Positions 52,848 to 62,378 of a DNA stretch of 64,000 nt are shown in pieces. This DNA comes from Pseudomonas mosselii (GTDB lineage: Bacteria; Pseudomonadota; Gammaproteobacteria; Pseudomonadales; Pseudomonadaceae). The DNA lies in NCBI RefSeq assembly GCF_003205295.1, contig NZ_QJRP01000007.1, forward strand, positions 62,001 to 126,000, read 5' to 3'. The translations under genes and the position numbers were made by a program. Each line of letters opens with the position of its first letter. The stretch's first letter is position 1. The notes beneath the pieces were generated by a model. The model made no database searches. It saw only the letters and a list, made by a program, of their open reading frames with translations, and was not told the DNA's origin.

Positions 52848-54401
52848 TCAGGCCTTGCGCAAACGCAGGCTGCGCCACAAGGCGGTGGTCATCAACACGC
52901 TGACCACCGCCCAACCCCAGGCCTGTCGATTCGCCAACCCTTCCTGGAACAACTGCGGCGCCACTCCAGCGCCCACGATAAAGGCCAGCAACGCCACCTC
53001 CGCCCGCCGCGCCGGCACCGGCCGCAGCAGATAGACCACTGCCGGCAGCAGCAGCGCCGCGCTGGGGAAGCTGCGGTAACGCGGGTCGAAGACCATCGCC
53101 AGCATGCTCACCGCCGCGGCGAATCCGGCCGCCAGCAACCATGTACCCGCGTGCGCCTCGAGCCAGGCGAACAGCCGCTGGCGCCAGCCATCTCTGCGAG
53201 CCAGGCCCAGCGCGCCATGGGCCAGTACCAACAGGTTCAAGCCAGCCAGGGCCACCGCCCACAGCCATTCCCCGGCAAAGCGGGCATTGGTGCGCATCAG
53301 TTCTCCCCACAGTCCGAGGCTGCCGGCGCCCAGGGCCGCCAGCAACGGCAGCAGCAGGGCGGCACGGCGGCTTGCCGGGCGTCCGGCCAGGGCCAGTGTC
53401 GCCAGCATCAGCAACACACTGGCCAATAACCACTGTGGCCACCACGCCAGGTTGCTCACCGGCCCTTCAAGCACGCCCTTGTCCTGGCGGTCGGCATCGT
53501 ACAGCCCCCAGTAGCCGCCCACGGCGCCTTCGCTGGCACGTTTCCAGGGCTGGTCGAATGCCTCGATCAGGTTGTAGCGCCAGCCGTTGGCCTCGGCCAG
53601 GGCGACGAAGCCGCGGATGAAACGCGCCTCGTTGACCCGGCTCGGCTCTGCGGTTTCGCGCTGGCGTCCTTCACTGGGCCAGCCGGTTTCGCCGATCAGG
53701 ATGTCCTTGGGCGCGAAGCGGTTGCCGAATACCTGGCGCACCTCGGCCACATGGGCCAGCGCCGCATCGATGCCACGCGGGTCGTCTTCCCAGTACGGCA
53801 ACAGGTGGATGGTGAGGAAGTCCACCGCCGGTGCGATCTGCGGATGTTGCAGCCAGAACTCCCAGACATCGGCGTAGGTCACCGGTACCTTCACCTGGCT
53901 TTTCACTTTTCCGATCAGCCCGGCCAGGCGCTCGCCGGTGACTTCTTTGCGCAGCAGCGCCTCGTTGCCGACGATCACCGCGATGACCACATCGGGGTTG
54001 GCGTTGGCCGCGGCGATCAGCAGTTCGACTTCCTTGTCGGTGTCCACCGCGCTTGCGTTGACCCAGGCGCCGAGCATCACCTTCAAGCCATGCTTGCGGG
54101 CCAGCGCCGGGATCGCCTCAAGGCCCGTCATCGAATAGGTGCGGATGCACTGGAATCGCTCGCTCAGCAACGCCAGGTCGGCGTCCATGCGCGCCGGACG
54201 CAGGCGAAACGGCTGGTCGAACGGCGACTGATCCTTGTCGAACGGAGTGTAGGACGCGCACTGCAACTTGTGCGTCGGGCTCGCCGCATCGGGCAGGTGC
54301 ACCGGCTTGCCGAGGCCGTACCAGAGCGCCCACAGTCCGGTCAGGGCGAGCAGGCAGGCGAGCAGATACGCAGGCAGGAGCAATCGGGTGTTACTGGGCA
54401 T
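52848..54401 (-). CDS. Membrane-bound GH17-like beta-glucan glucosyltransferase/hydrolase
   Basis: A 517-residue protein. After an N-terminal membrane helix comes a GH17-type domain (about residues 45-310) with CIRTYSMTGLEAI, the acid/base Glu147 in VIVGNEALLR, and the nucleophile Glu238 in IGETGWPSEG. The C-terminal 200 residues hold about seven hydrophobic helices. Family members of this shape in Pseudomonas and Azotobacter are beta-glucan transferases that remodel periplasmic glucans. The ATG at 54401 precedes the helix. The active site is expected on the periplasmic side. Confidence 0.87.
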   Translation of the reverse strand: MPSNTRLLLPAYLLACLLALTGLWALWYGLGKPVHLPDAASPTHKLQCASYTPFDKDQSPFDQPFRLRPARMDADLALLSERFQCIRTYSMTGLEAIPALARKHGLKVMLGAWVNASAVDTDKEVELLIAAANANPDVVIAVIVGNEALLRKEVTGERLAGLIGKVKSQVKVPVTYADVWEFWLQHPQIAPAVDFLTIHLLPYWEDDPRGIDAALAHVAEVRQVFGNRFAPKDILIGETGWPSEGRQRETAEPSRVNEARFIRGFVALAEANGWRYNLIEAFDQPWKRASEGAVGGYWGLYDADRQDKGVLEGPVSNLAWWPQWLLASVLLMLATLALAGRPASRRAALLLPLLAALGAGSLGLWGELMRTNARFAGEWLWAVALAGLNLLVLAHGALGLARRDGWRQRLFAWLEAHAGTWLLAAGFAAAVSMLAMVFDPRYRSFPSAALLLPAVVYLLRPVPARRAEVALLAFIVGAGVAPQLFQEGLANRQAWGWAVVSVLMTTALWRSLRLRKA

Positions 54402-54618
54402 CGGGCGGTCCGTCGTCAAGCACAAAGGGCTAGATGATAGCCGCAAATGACCGGCGCCAAGCCTTTGGCATGCAAGGATCGCGCAGACCGTCGCGGCCCG
54501 ATGGCGCTAATGGCACAGTGCTGTCGCTGATCGTTCGCTGGAGGTCGCTGACAGAGCAGGTCACACAGGAGGGCAGGTCGATGATGCTATCTCCAAGACC
54601 TGACGAGGGGATGCTTTG

Positions 54619-55479
54619 ATGGCGACTTTTACAAGAGTACGACGTTTCCTGAGTGTGGGCGCCGCCCTGGTATTGACCATGAGCACTGCGCAGGCCATGG
54701 CCAAGGAAGTGAGCATCGGTTACGTGGACGGCTGGTCTGACAGCGTGGCCACCACCAACGTGGCCGCCGAGGTGATCAAGCAGAAACTCGGCTACGACGT
54801 GAAGCTGCAGGCGGTGGCCACCGGGATCATGTGGCAGGGCGTGGCCACCGGCAAGCTCGACGCCATGCTCTCGGCCTGGCTGCCGGTTACCCACGGTGAG
54901 TACTGGGCCAAGAACAAGGACAACGTGGTCGACTACGGCCCCAACTTCAAGGATGCCAAGATTGGCCTGATCGTCCCCGAGTACGTCAAGGCCAACAGCA
55001 TCGCCGACCTCAAGACGGATGCCAGCTTCAAGAACAAGATCGTCGGCATCGATGCCGGCTCCGGGGTCATGCTCAAGACCGAGCAGGCCATCAAGGACTA
55101 CGACCTGACCGGCTACAAGCTGACTGCCAGCTCCGGCGCGGCGATGACCGCCGAGCTGGGCCGCTCCTACAAGAAGAACGAGTCCATTGCCGTGACCGGC
55201 TGGGTACCGCACTGGATGTTCGCCAAATGGAAGCTCAAGTTCCTCGAGGATCCGAAAGGCGTGTACGGCGCCGCCGAGACCGTCAACAGCATCGGCAGCA
55301 AGGAACTGGCGACCAAGGCCCCGGAAGTGGCCGAATTCCTCAAGAAGTTCCAGTGGCAGTCCAAGGATGAGATCGGCGAGGTGATGCTGGCGATCCAGGA
55401 AGGCGCCAAGCCCGAGGCCGCTGCCAAGGACTGGGTGGCCAAGCATCCGGAGCGGGTCAAGGAGTGGACCGGCAAGTAA
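54619..55479 (+). CDS. betX: Glycine-betaine-type ABC transporter substrate-binding protein
   Basis: A 286-residue periplasmic protein with signal peptide (FLSVGAALVLTMSTAQAMA). The mature part is an OpuAC-type binding protein: VSIGYVDGWSDSVATTNVAAEVI, LDAMLSAWLPVTHGEYW and VTGWVPHWMFAKWKLKFL, with several Trp/Tyr residues that could form the aromatic cage for a quaternary amine. No permease or ATPase is adjacent. The neighbours yjcH and actP are as I recall for P. aeruginosa betX (PA3236), which feeds the shared choline/betaine transporter. The name rests on this synteny. I chose the ATG at 54619 over an upstream TTG. Confidence 0.82.
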   Translation: MATFTRVRRFLSVGAALVLTMSTAQAMAKEVSIGYVDGWSDSVATTNVAAEVIKQKLGYDVKLQAVATGIMWQGVATGKLDAMLSAWLPVTHGEYWAKNKDNVVDYGPNFKDAKIGLIVPEYVKANSIADLKTDASFKNKIVGIDAGSGVMLKTEQAIKDYDLTGYKLTASSGAAMTAELGRSYKKNESIAVTGWVPHWMFAKWKLKFLEDPKGVYGAAETVNSIGSKELATKAPEVAEFLKKFQWQSKDEIGEVMLAIQEGAKPEAAAKDWVAKHPERVKEWTGK

Positions 55480-55506
55480 CCTCGCCGTAGAGGCCAGTGC
55501 GACCAT

Positions 55507-55587
55507 TTCGCGGGTAAACCCGCTCCCACAGGATCACCACAAACTTGAACATTGTGGCTTACCTGTGGGAGCGGGTTTACCCGCGAA
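55507..55587. repeat. Inverted pair of REP elements
   Basis: Arms of 26 bp at 55507-55532 and 55562-55587, core GCGGGTAAACCCGCTCCCAC and exact reverse complement, in the spacer between the betaine-binding gene and yjcH. Confidence 0.92.
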
Positions 55588-55726
55588 TGCCCCTACTCGG
55601 GTTTTGGTTGTTGCGAAATCTGTAAAACACCGTTGCATCTAAGACTAAGGTCGTCTGGTTGGCGTCCAGCGGCAGCATAAAGTTGGAGTCGGGTTATCCC
55701 TACTCTGTGCTGCTAGGACAAAAACA

Positions 55727-56038
55727 ATGAACGACAGCATTTACCAATCGATACAGAACAGTCCGCGCTTCAAGGAACTGGTCACCAAGCGCGAGCGCTT
55801 CGCCTGGATTCTCTCGGCGATCATGCTCGGCCTCTACTGCGCCTTCATCCTCCTCATCGCCTATGGCCCGCACGTGCTGGGGGCCAAGCTCAGCCCCGAG
55901 TCGTCAATCACCTGGGGCATTCCCCTGGGCGTCGGCCTGATCCTCTCGGCCTTCGTGCTCACCGCCCTCTACGTGCGTCGCGCCAACGGCGAGTTCGATG
56001 AACTGAACAAGGCCATTCTCGAGGAGGCCAAGCAATGA
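55727..56038 (+). CDS. yjcH: DUF485 membrane protein, partner of the acetate permease
   Basis: A 103-residue inner-membrane protein with two helices and the DUF485 pattern ([35 protein letters not shown] and [30 protein letters not shown]). It is regularly encoded right before actP. Its stop overlaps the actP start by four bases (ATGA). The spacer before it should hold the acetate-responsive promoter; I cannot name its elements. Confidence 0.93.
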   Translation: MNDSIYQSIQNSPRFKELVTKRERFAWILSAIMLGLYCAFILLIAYGPHVLGAKLSPESSITWGIPLGVGLILSAFVLTALYVRRANGEFDELNKAILEEAKQ

Positions 56039-57699
56039 TCCGTCACGCCAAAACCCTGGCCGTCCTGGCCTGCGGTGCCTTCGCACCCGCCGTGTGGGCC
56101 GCCGATGCCCTGACCGGCGAGGTGCAGAAGCAGCCGCTGAACGTTTCGGCGATCGCCATGTTCGTGGCCTTCGTCGCCTTCACCCTGGGCATTACCTACT
56201 GGGCCTCCAAACGCAACAAGTCGGCGGCCGACTACTACGCCGCTGGTGGCAAGATCACCGGCTTCCAGAACGGCCTGGCGATCGCCGGTGACTACATGTC
56301 GGCGGCCTCGTTCCTGGGCATTTCCGCGCTGGTGTTCACCTCGGGCTACGACGGCCTGATCTACTCCATCGGCTTCCTGGTCGGCTGGCCGATCATCCTG
56401 TTCCTGATCGCCGAGCGTCTGCGCAACCTGGGCAAGTACACCTTTGCCGACGTGGCCTCGTATCGCCTCGGGCAGAAGGAAATCCGCACTCTGTCGGCTT
56501 CGGGCTCGCTGGTGGTGGTGGCGTTCTACCTGATCGCGCAGATGGTCGGTGCCGGCAAGCTCATCGAGCTGCTGTTCGGCCTGGACTACCATGTGGCGGT
56601 GATCCTGGTGGGTATCCTGATGTGCCTGTACGTGCTGTTCGGCGGCATGCTGGCCACCACCTGGGTGCAGATCATCAAGGCGGTGCTGCTGTTGTCCGGT
56701 GCCAGCTTCATGGCATTGATGGTCATGAAGCACGTGGGCTTCGATTTCAACACCCTGTTCTCCGAGGCGATCAAGGTGCACGCCAAGGGCGAGGCGATCA
56801 TGAGCCCGGGCGGCCTGGTCAAGGACCCGATCTCGGCGTTCTCCCTGGGGCTGGCGCTGATGTTCGGTACCGCGGGCCTGCCGCACATCCTGATGCGCTT
56901 CTTCACCGTCAGTGACGCCAAGGAAGCGCGCAAGAGCGTGCTGTACGCCACCGGTTTCATCGGTTACTTCTACATCCTGACCTTCATCATCGGCTTTGGC
57001 GCGATCCTGCTGGTCAGCACCAACCCCGACTTCAAGGACGCCGCCGGCGCCCTGATCGGCGGCAACAACATGGCGGCGGTGCATCTGGCCGATGCCGTGG
57101 GCGGCAGCGTGTTCCTCGGCTTCATCTCGGCGGTGGCTTTCGCCACCATCCTGGCGGTGGTCGCCGGGCTGACCCTGGCCGGTGCCTCGGCGGTGTCCCA
57201 CGACCTGTATGCCAGCGTCTGGCGCAAGGGCAAGGCCAACGACAAGGACGAGATCCGTGTGTCGAAGATCACCACCATCGCCCTGGGCGTGCTGGCGATC
57301 GGCCTGGGCATCCTGTTCGAGAAGCAGAACATCGCCTTCATGGTCGGCCTGGCCTTCTCCATCGCCGCCAGCTGCAACTTCCCGGTGCTGCTGCTCTCGA
57401 TGTACTGGAAGAAACTGACCACCCGCGGCGCCATGATCGGCGGCTGGATGGGCCTGGTCAGCGCGGTGGGCCTGATGATCCTCGGCCCGACCATCTGGGT
57501 GCAGATCCTCGGTCACGAGAAAGCCATCTACCCGTACGAGTACCCGGCGCTGTTCTCGATGATCATCGCCTTCGCCGGCATCTGGTTCTTCTCGGTCACC
57601 GACAAGTCCAAGGCTGCCGAGAACGAGCGCGCGCTGTTCTTCCCGCAGTTCGTGCGTTCGCAGACCGGCCTCGGCGCCAGCGGCGCGGTCTCTCACTAA
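56035..57699 (+). CDS. actP: Acetate permease ActP (sodium:solute symporter)
   Basis: A 554-residue inner-membrane symporter. A signal-like N-terminus ([15 protein letters not shown]) is followed by about 13 helices. Family motifs: [58 protein letters not shown] and [25 protein letters not shown]. ActP imports acetate and other short monocarboxylates. In Pseudomonas, actP is a target of the CrbS/CrbR system, and a CrbS-type kinase gene lies about 28 kb to the left in this window. Confidence 0.95.
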   Translation: MIRHAKTLAVLACGAFAPAVWAADALTGEVQKQPLNVSAIAMFVAFVAFTLGITYWASKRNKSAADYYAAGGKITGFQNGLAIAGDYMSAASFLGISALVFTSGYDGLIYSIGFLVGWPIILFLIAERLRNLGKYTFADVASYRLGQKEIRTLSASGSLVVVAFYLIAQMVGAGKLIELLFGLDYHVAVILVGILMCLYVLFGGMLATTWVQIIKAVLLLSGASFMALMVMKHVGFDFNTLFSEAIKVHAKGEAIMSPGGLVKDPISAFSLGLALMFGTAGLPHILMRFFTVSDAKEARKSVLYATGFIGYFYILTFIIGFGAILLVSTNPDFKDAAGALIGGNNMAAVHLADAVGGSVFLGFISAVAFATILAVVAGLTLAGASAVSHDLYASVWRKGKANDKDEIRVSKITTIALGVLAIGLGILFEKQNIAFMVGLAFSIAASCNFPVLLLSMYWKKLTTRGAMIGGWMGLVSAVGLMILGPTIWVQILGHEKAIYPYEYPALFSMIIAFAGIWFFSVTDKSKAAENERALFFPQFVRSQTGLGASGAVSH

Positions 57700-57716
57700 G
57701 CGCTTGAAGGAAAGTA

Positions 57717-57744
57717 CCAACGCCCCGGCTTGCCGGGGCGTTGG
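57717..57744 (+). terminator. Hairpin terminator after actP
   Basis: CCAACGCCCCGGC - TT - GCCGGGGCGTTGG is a perfect 13-bp stem beginning 18 bases after the actP stop. No T-run follows, but the stem is very stable. Confidence 0.8.
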
Positions 57745-57896
57745 TGCTTCTGACAGTTCATTACTGCAAGTCCCTGGGAAATTTCTCACGTCCTCTGGGA
57801 ACGGTCTTACTCAGCCCAACGGCCATGCTCACTAATAATTCTCCTTGCCAACTGCACTAACGCCGTAAGGCACGAAACCTTCAAGGAGATTTACTT

Positions 57897-58382
57897 GTGA
57901 AACGTCTTTTCATGGCCCTTCCCCTGGCATTGATGACCGCCGCCGTGGCCCATGCCGCTGATCCCATCGAAAAGCAGGTTCAGGTGACCGCCACGGTGCC
58001 GACCGATGCCTTCTACGTGGAACCGGTGGGCGGCAACTGGATGAATGATCCGCAGGAGCTGAGCTGGAACTCGTTCCGCGGCGAATTGCAGGCGGTCGCC
58101 CGCCAGCTGCAGGTCAAGTCCACCGTCGGCCCGATCTCGGCGTACCTGCTGTCGCCTGCCGCCATCACCAGCGGCACCAACAGTATCGGCCTCGATGTCA
58201 AGGTGGCCGATACGGTGCTGACCACCACCTCGGCCGAGGTGATCTCCCAGGCCCAGGCCGCGCCGGGTGCCGTTGTCGGCTTCGAGATCGCCGCTCAGGC
58301 CGCCCCTTCGTCCGGTTATGTGCCGGGTAACTACCAGGGCCTGGTCAGCATGATGTTCGAGACCGCCGCGCCAACGCCGTAA
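57897..58382 (+). CDS. CS1-type (alternate chaperone-usher) fimbrial major subunit
   Basis: A 161-residue protein with signal peptide MKRLFMALPLALMTAAVAHA. The mature N-terminus ADPIEKQVQVTATVPTDAFYVEPV is the beta-strand donor region typical of the CS1/CFA/I and cable-pilus (CblA) pilins; the rest is Gly/Ser/Thr/Ala-rich beta structure ending NYQGLVSMMFE. There are no cysteines, as usual in this pilin class. The start is GTG with AAGGAG eight bases upstream. It heads the pilus gene cluster; a strong hairpin separates it from the usher. Confidence 0.9.
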   Translation: MKRLFMALPLALMTAAVAHAADPIEKQVQVTATVPTDAFYVEPVGGNWMNDPQELSWNSFRGELQAVARQLQVKSTVGPISAYLLSPAAITSGTNSIGLDVKVADTVLTTTSAEVISQAQAAPGAVVGFEIAAQAAPSSGYVPGNYQGLVSMMFETAAPTP

Positions 58383-58417
58383 GGCTCGCTCCCTCCTAGT
58401 CATCCGTTGTCGCCTGT

Positions 58418-58449
58418 CCTTCACCCCGGGGTTAGCCCTGGGGTGAAGG
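58418..58449 (+). promoter_or_regulatory. Strong hairpin between major pilin and usher genes
   Basis: CCTTCACCCC at 58418-58427 pairs perfectly with GGGGTGAAGG at 58440-58449, and the inner GGGTTAGCCC can extend the stem. It lies 36 bases after the pilin stop. Its position fits an mRNA-stabilising or attenuating element that keeps pilin levels above those of usher and tip protein. No T-run follows. Confidence 0.7.
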
Positions 58450-58469
58450 AAACCTACCTGCGTAAGAAA

Positions 58470-60971
58470 ATGATCAAGCATACTTTCATCGCTACGCTAC
58501 GCGGCCTGCTCGGTGTGGGCGTCTTGTTCGTGCCTTTGCCGGCCTGGGCGGATACCGACCGGGGCATGCTGCCGGGACTGGGGCACGCTCAGGGGTTGCC
58601 ACGGGAATTCGAAGCGCATTTCTTCGACGTGCCCTTGGCTGTGCGTGTCGACCTTGATGGCCGCTACCTGGGCGATGCGATGGTGGTGCTGTCGCGTGAC
58701 CAGCGTGTGCAGCTGCTCGAATTCACCGAAACCCTCGAAAGCCAGGAGCCGGAGAGCGTACGTCGGCGCTGGCAGGAGCGTCTGGCCGATGGTCGGGCAT
58801 TGGGTGACTGCCGCAGCCAGTGTCCCGATGGTTTGCTCGCTGTGCATTACAGCCTGGTCAACTCGCAGCTTTCGCTGCTGACCAGTCAGGCCGAGGCCAG
58901 CGAGGGCGAACATCGCTACCACCGCCTGCCCGAGCAGGGCAGCCATGGGCTGTTGCTGCGCAACCAGCTCAACCTGGTGGGTGACGGGCGCCAGACCAGC
59001 GGTCGCTATGCCCTGCAGGGACAGACCAGCCTGGGCAGCTGGACCGGCTTTGCCGATGCCCAGATGGATCGTGGCAGCGACAGCCAGCAGGGTACCCGTT
59101 ATCGCCTTGACCAGCTCTATGGCGAGCGCTTGCACGAGGACCTCTTTTTTCGCCTGGGCTATTTCACGCCGGGCGCGCAAGGGCTGGTGCGCCAGCCGCG
59201 GCTGTTCGGCAGCAGCCCGGACACGACCCTGGGCTTGATGCTCGGCAGCAGTGACAGCCTGGCGATAGACAGCGCGGCGCCCAGCGCCACCCCGATCTAT
59301 GTGACCCCCGATCGCCCCGGCGTGGTGGAGATCTATCGCAACGGTGTGCTGATCAACAGCCAGCCCGTGCAACCCGGCCTGCAGACCCTCGATACCCGGG
59401 TGCTGCCAGGCGGTATCTATGAAGTCGAAGTGCGCCTGGTGGAAGACGGCCAGGTCACTTCGCGCACCCAGGAATTCATCTACAAGCCCAGCAACTGGGG
59501 CTCTTACGATTCACGCTGGCGCTACAACCTTTATGTGGGCCGTCAGGACAGCCTGCTGAACAACTGGCAGGAAGAGCATGAGGACAGCCTCAGCGCCGGG
59601 GTCATGGCCAACTACCTGCTGCACCCACGCGCCGTGCTTGGCCTGTCGAGCCAGCGCATTGACGAGCGCATGCAGTACAGCACCTCGCTGGACTGGACCG
59701 TGCGCGAGCGCGCCAACCTTTACCTGAATCTGTTCCAGACCCAGGGCTACGGTACTGGCTATGACGTGCAGGGCGTGTACAGCTATGACCTCGGCTCGCT
59801 GGTCTTCAGCCACAACCGCTCCTGGATCGAGTCCGCTCGTGGATTCGATGATGGCCCGGTACGCCAGCAAAACAGCCAGACCTCCCTGTCGCTCAATCAT
59901 CGCCTCGACCAGCGCAACACGGCGACGGTGCGGGTCACTCGCAGTAGCGGCGAGGCCAGTGGCATGGCCTACGACCTGGGATGGTCCTACTTCGGCAAGC
60001 TGGGCGGCTCCGACGCCACCTGGCGCCTGTCGCTGTTCGACCGCCCGGGCACCCGCGCCACCGACGATGCGCGCAGCCGCGGCGTCAACCTGAGCTTGAG
60101 CATGAGCCTGGGCGCGCCTGGCAAGCGCCTTTCGGCCAGCCTCGGCAGCCGAACCTCGCGCGACGGCGGACGTGACCGCAACGCCTCGGTTTCCTACCAG
60201 CAGGACGTCGACCTGGGCGCCGTGCGCACTCTCACCGGCACCGCCACCGTGGACCGCTATGGAGCGGGCTTCACCGGGCATGGCAACTTCGAGAATCGCT
60301 GGCTGCATGGCGATGGTTATGTCCAGCAGTCTTCCTACAACGGTGAGGTCAGTGGTGGCCTGAACCTGGAAAGCATGGTGGCCATAGGCGGGGGGAAAAT
60401 GGCCATGAGCGGTCAGTACCTGCCGCACCAGGCGGGCCTGATCATCGATGTCGACACCGATCTCGACGGGCTGCGTCTGCGCGCCGACGACCATCATGGC
60501 GGCAGCGCGCTGCTGCGTCCCGGGCGCAACATCGTGCCGGTCAGCGCGTTCAAGTCCGGTCATGTGCAGTTCGACTTCGAGGATGGTGGCAGCGCCGCCG
60601 CGGTGATCCAGCCGTCGAGCGTCGACTATCACCTCAATCGCGGTGGCGTCGAGTACCGGCAGCTGCATGTGCTGCGCACGGTTACGGTGCTGGGGCGTCT
60701 GCTCGATGCCCAGGGGCAGCCGATGCGCGGGGCGATGGTGATCAATCACGCCAGCCGTGGGGTCAGCGAAGCCGATGGGCATTTCGCGGTGGAGATGAGC
60801 GAGTCGACGCCGACGCTGGAAATCCGCAGTGCCGGAGCGGTCGCCTGTCTGTTGACGCTCGACCCTGCGCGGCTGCCCAGAGAGGCTGATGTGCTGCTGG
60901 CCGGTGACATGCGTTGTCTGCCTCAGGGGCTGGCAGGGGCGGATGGTACGAGTCAGGGGAGGGAAAGCTGA
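58470..60971 (+). CDS. CS1-type outer membrane usher
   Basis: An 833-residue outer-membrane protein with signal peptide (FIATLRGLLGVGVLFVPLPAWA). It has the CooC/CblC/TcfC pattern: an N-terminal chaperone-binding region, a large barrel with a plug near ATPIYVTPDRPGVVEIYRNGVLINSQPVQPGLQTLDTRVLPGGIYEVEV, RVLTRS-like segments, and a C-terminal beta-sandwich carboxypeptidase-like domain (VTVLGRLLDAQGQPMRGAMVINHASRGVSEADGHFAVEM). The ATG at 58470 was chosen for the signal peptide; GTG at 58443 would start inside the hairpin. Its stop overlaps the first possible ATG of the next gene. Confidence 0.9.
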   Translation: MIKHTFIATLRGLLGVGVLFVPLPAWADTDRGMLPGLGHAQGLPREFEAHFFDVPLAVRVDLDGRYLGDAMVVLSRDQRVQLLEFTETLESQEPESVRRRWQERLADGRALGDCRSQCPDGLLAVHYSLVNSQLSLLTSQAEASEGEHRYHRLPEQGSHGLLLRNQLNLVGDGRQTSGRYALQGQTSLGSWTGFADAQMDRGSDSQQGTRYRLDQLYGERLHEDLFFRLGYFTPGAQGLVRQPRLFGSSPDTTLGLMLGSSDSLAIDSAAPSATPIYVTPDRPGVVEIYRNGVLINSQPVQPGLQTLDTRVLPGGIYEVEVRLVEDGQVTSRTQEFIYKPSNWGSYDSRWRYNLYVGRQDSLLNNWQEEHEDSLSAGVMANYLLHPRAVLGLSSQRIDERMQYSTSLDWTVRERANLYLNLFQTQGYGTGYDVQGVYSYDLGSLVFSHNRSWIESARGFDDGPVRQQNSQTSLSLNHRLDQRNTATVRVTRSSGEASGMAYDLGWSYFGKLGGSDATWRLSLFDRPGTRATDDARSRGVNLSLSMSLGAPGKRLSASLGSRTSRDGGRDRNASVSYQQDVDLGAVRTLTGTATVDRYGAGFTGHGNFENRWLHGDGYVQQSSYNGEVSGGLNLESMVAIGGGKMAMSGQYLPHQAGLIIDVDTDLDGLRLRADDHHGGSALLRPGRNIVPVSAFKSGHVQFDFEDGGSAAAVIQPSSVDYHLNRGGVEYRQLHVLRTVTVLGRLLDAQGQPMRGAMVINHASRGVSEADGHFAVEMSESTPTLEIRSAGAVACLLTLDPARLPREADVLLAGDMRCLPQGLAGADGTSQGRES

Positions 60972-61051
60972 TGTCGCATCTGCCCGTGACACAACCACTA
61001 CCAGTGTCGGCGCCGCGGCGCCTGTCAGTTGAACAGGAGAGGGATACACCC

Positions 61052-62257
61052 ATGTTGGCTGTAGGTGCGCGAATCGCAAAGCGACCATGCTTGTTCGCAG
61101 GAGCATTGCTGGGGCTGGTGGCGCTATCGAGCGTTCAGGCGGCCGACGTCAAGTTCACCGCGCAGTATCGCGGCGAGGCCAATGGCCGTTTCGAGAACAC
61201 CACGTCTCAGGCTGGATTCTGCGGGCGTTGGCCGAGTCATTGCGCTGGCGGGGTGCAGACGGTGGGGCTTGTGTTGCATTACATGAAGCGCTCCGAGGCC
61301 TATGCCAGCGACCCGCGTGACGAGCACTTCGTCAAACTGCCGGGGCGTCGCACGATTTACGTGAGTGGACCGACCTCGGGTGAAAGTTATCCGATGATCT
61401 TCGAGTTTACCGGTATAAGCCAGCGCGTGCATGAGCGAAGCTTCAGCAACCCTGTGTTCACGCGTTACCCCAGGGGAGGGTGTACGTACGCGATCACTTA
61501 TTCGGTCCTGGATCAGTGGACCATGTACCTGTGGAATGTGACGAACCCACAGCAGCCTCAGCCGTGTTATTCCCGTGGCGAGGAAGCCATGCCTGGGGAT
61601 GTGTTCAATACCTATGTGGAAAATACGGCCGTGTCCTATCGACTGAGCATGCCTTCGCCATTGGCCATGAAGCCGGGTATCTACACCGGCAGCGAAACCT
61701 ACTCGGTGGGGGCCGGCATGGACTTCGACTTCGGCAATGGCGTGACCTCGCTCAACACCAGCAGCTTGACCCTGAACTTCGAGCTGGATGTCCAGCATGC
61801 CTTCGTCATCGACTTCCCACCGGGTTCCGAGCGTGCCGTGCTCGAGCCACCAGGAGGCTGGATGGGCTGGCTGTCCCGCGGGCAACCGCCGCAGCGCTTG
61901 TATCGCGATCTGTTGTTCCGCATCTGGTCCAGCGGGCCATTCACGGCCTACAAGCTGTGCCAGTACCCCGTAGGCAACCGTTGTGGCATTCGCAATGCCG
62001 CCAATCATGAAGTGCCGGTGAAGGTCGGCGTCAGCCTGCCGGGTGGAATTCGCGCACAAGGAAACAAAGAAGTGAACCAGTTGGAACTGCCTAGCGGGAA
62101 GGAGGCGGCATTGCAGTTCGAGGCGATGAACACGGTCTTCAACCACAGCGGACAGCTGCATTTCGAAGTGCAGCGTGAGCATGCCAAGGAAATGCTCGAG
62201 CACCCTGGCAGTACCTACCGGGGCGATGTGACGGTGGTGTTCGATGCAGATATGTGA
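61052..62257 (+). CDS. CS1-type fimbrial tip/minor subunit (CooD/CblD-like)
   Basis: A 401-residue protein with signal peptide ending VALSSVQA. The N-terminal half is a probable receptor-binding domain with several Cys residues (FCGRWPSHCAGG); the C-terminal half contains the pilin-like part with the family signature YKLCQYPVGNRCGIRNAANHEVPVKVGVSLPGGI. Such proteins cap the pilus, start its assembly and bind the host surface. I chose ATG 61052 because AGGAG precedes it and it gives a clean signal peptide; ATG 60971 overlaps the usher stop and would add 27 residues. Confidence 0.88.
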   Translation: MLAVGARIAKRPCLFAGALLGLVALSSVQAADVKFTAQYRGEANGRFENTTSQAGFCGRWPSHCAGGVQTVGLVLHYMKRSEAYASDPRDEHFVKLPGRRTIYVSGPTSGESYPMIFEFTGISQRVHERSFSNPVFTRYPRGGCTYAITYSVLDQWTMYLWNVTNPQQPQPCYSRGEEAMPGDVFNTYVENTAVSYRLSMPSPLAMKPGIYTGSETYSVGAGMDFDFGNGVTSLNTSSLTLNFELDVQHAFVIDFPPGSERAVLEPPGGWMGWLSRGQPPQRLYRDLLFRIWSSGPFTAYKLCQYPVGNRCGIRNAANHEVPVKVGVSLPGGIRAQGNKEVNQLELPSGKEAALQFEAMNTVFNHSGQLHFEVQREHAKEMLEHPGSTYRGDVTVVFDADM

Positions 62258-62378
62258 CAAGGGAATAAAAAAATGGTGTTTCGGAAAAATCCCACAAGCT
62301 ATTCAGCTGCTTCCTCGGGTGGCGTTGGCGGACAATATCATTTTGACGGCAACCCTCACTTCTCGCAGGAGGCTTGAA

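Noticed and set aside
55969..57789. 606-codon open frame opposite actP
   Set aside because: His/Gln/Asp/Gly-rich shadow of a membrane-protein gene; no ribosome site and no domain.
58443..58470. GTG start for the usher at 58443
   Set aside because: It lies inside the right arm of a strong hairpin, has no Shine-Dalgarno and would put charged residues before the signal peptide; ATG 58470 is better.
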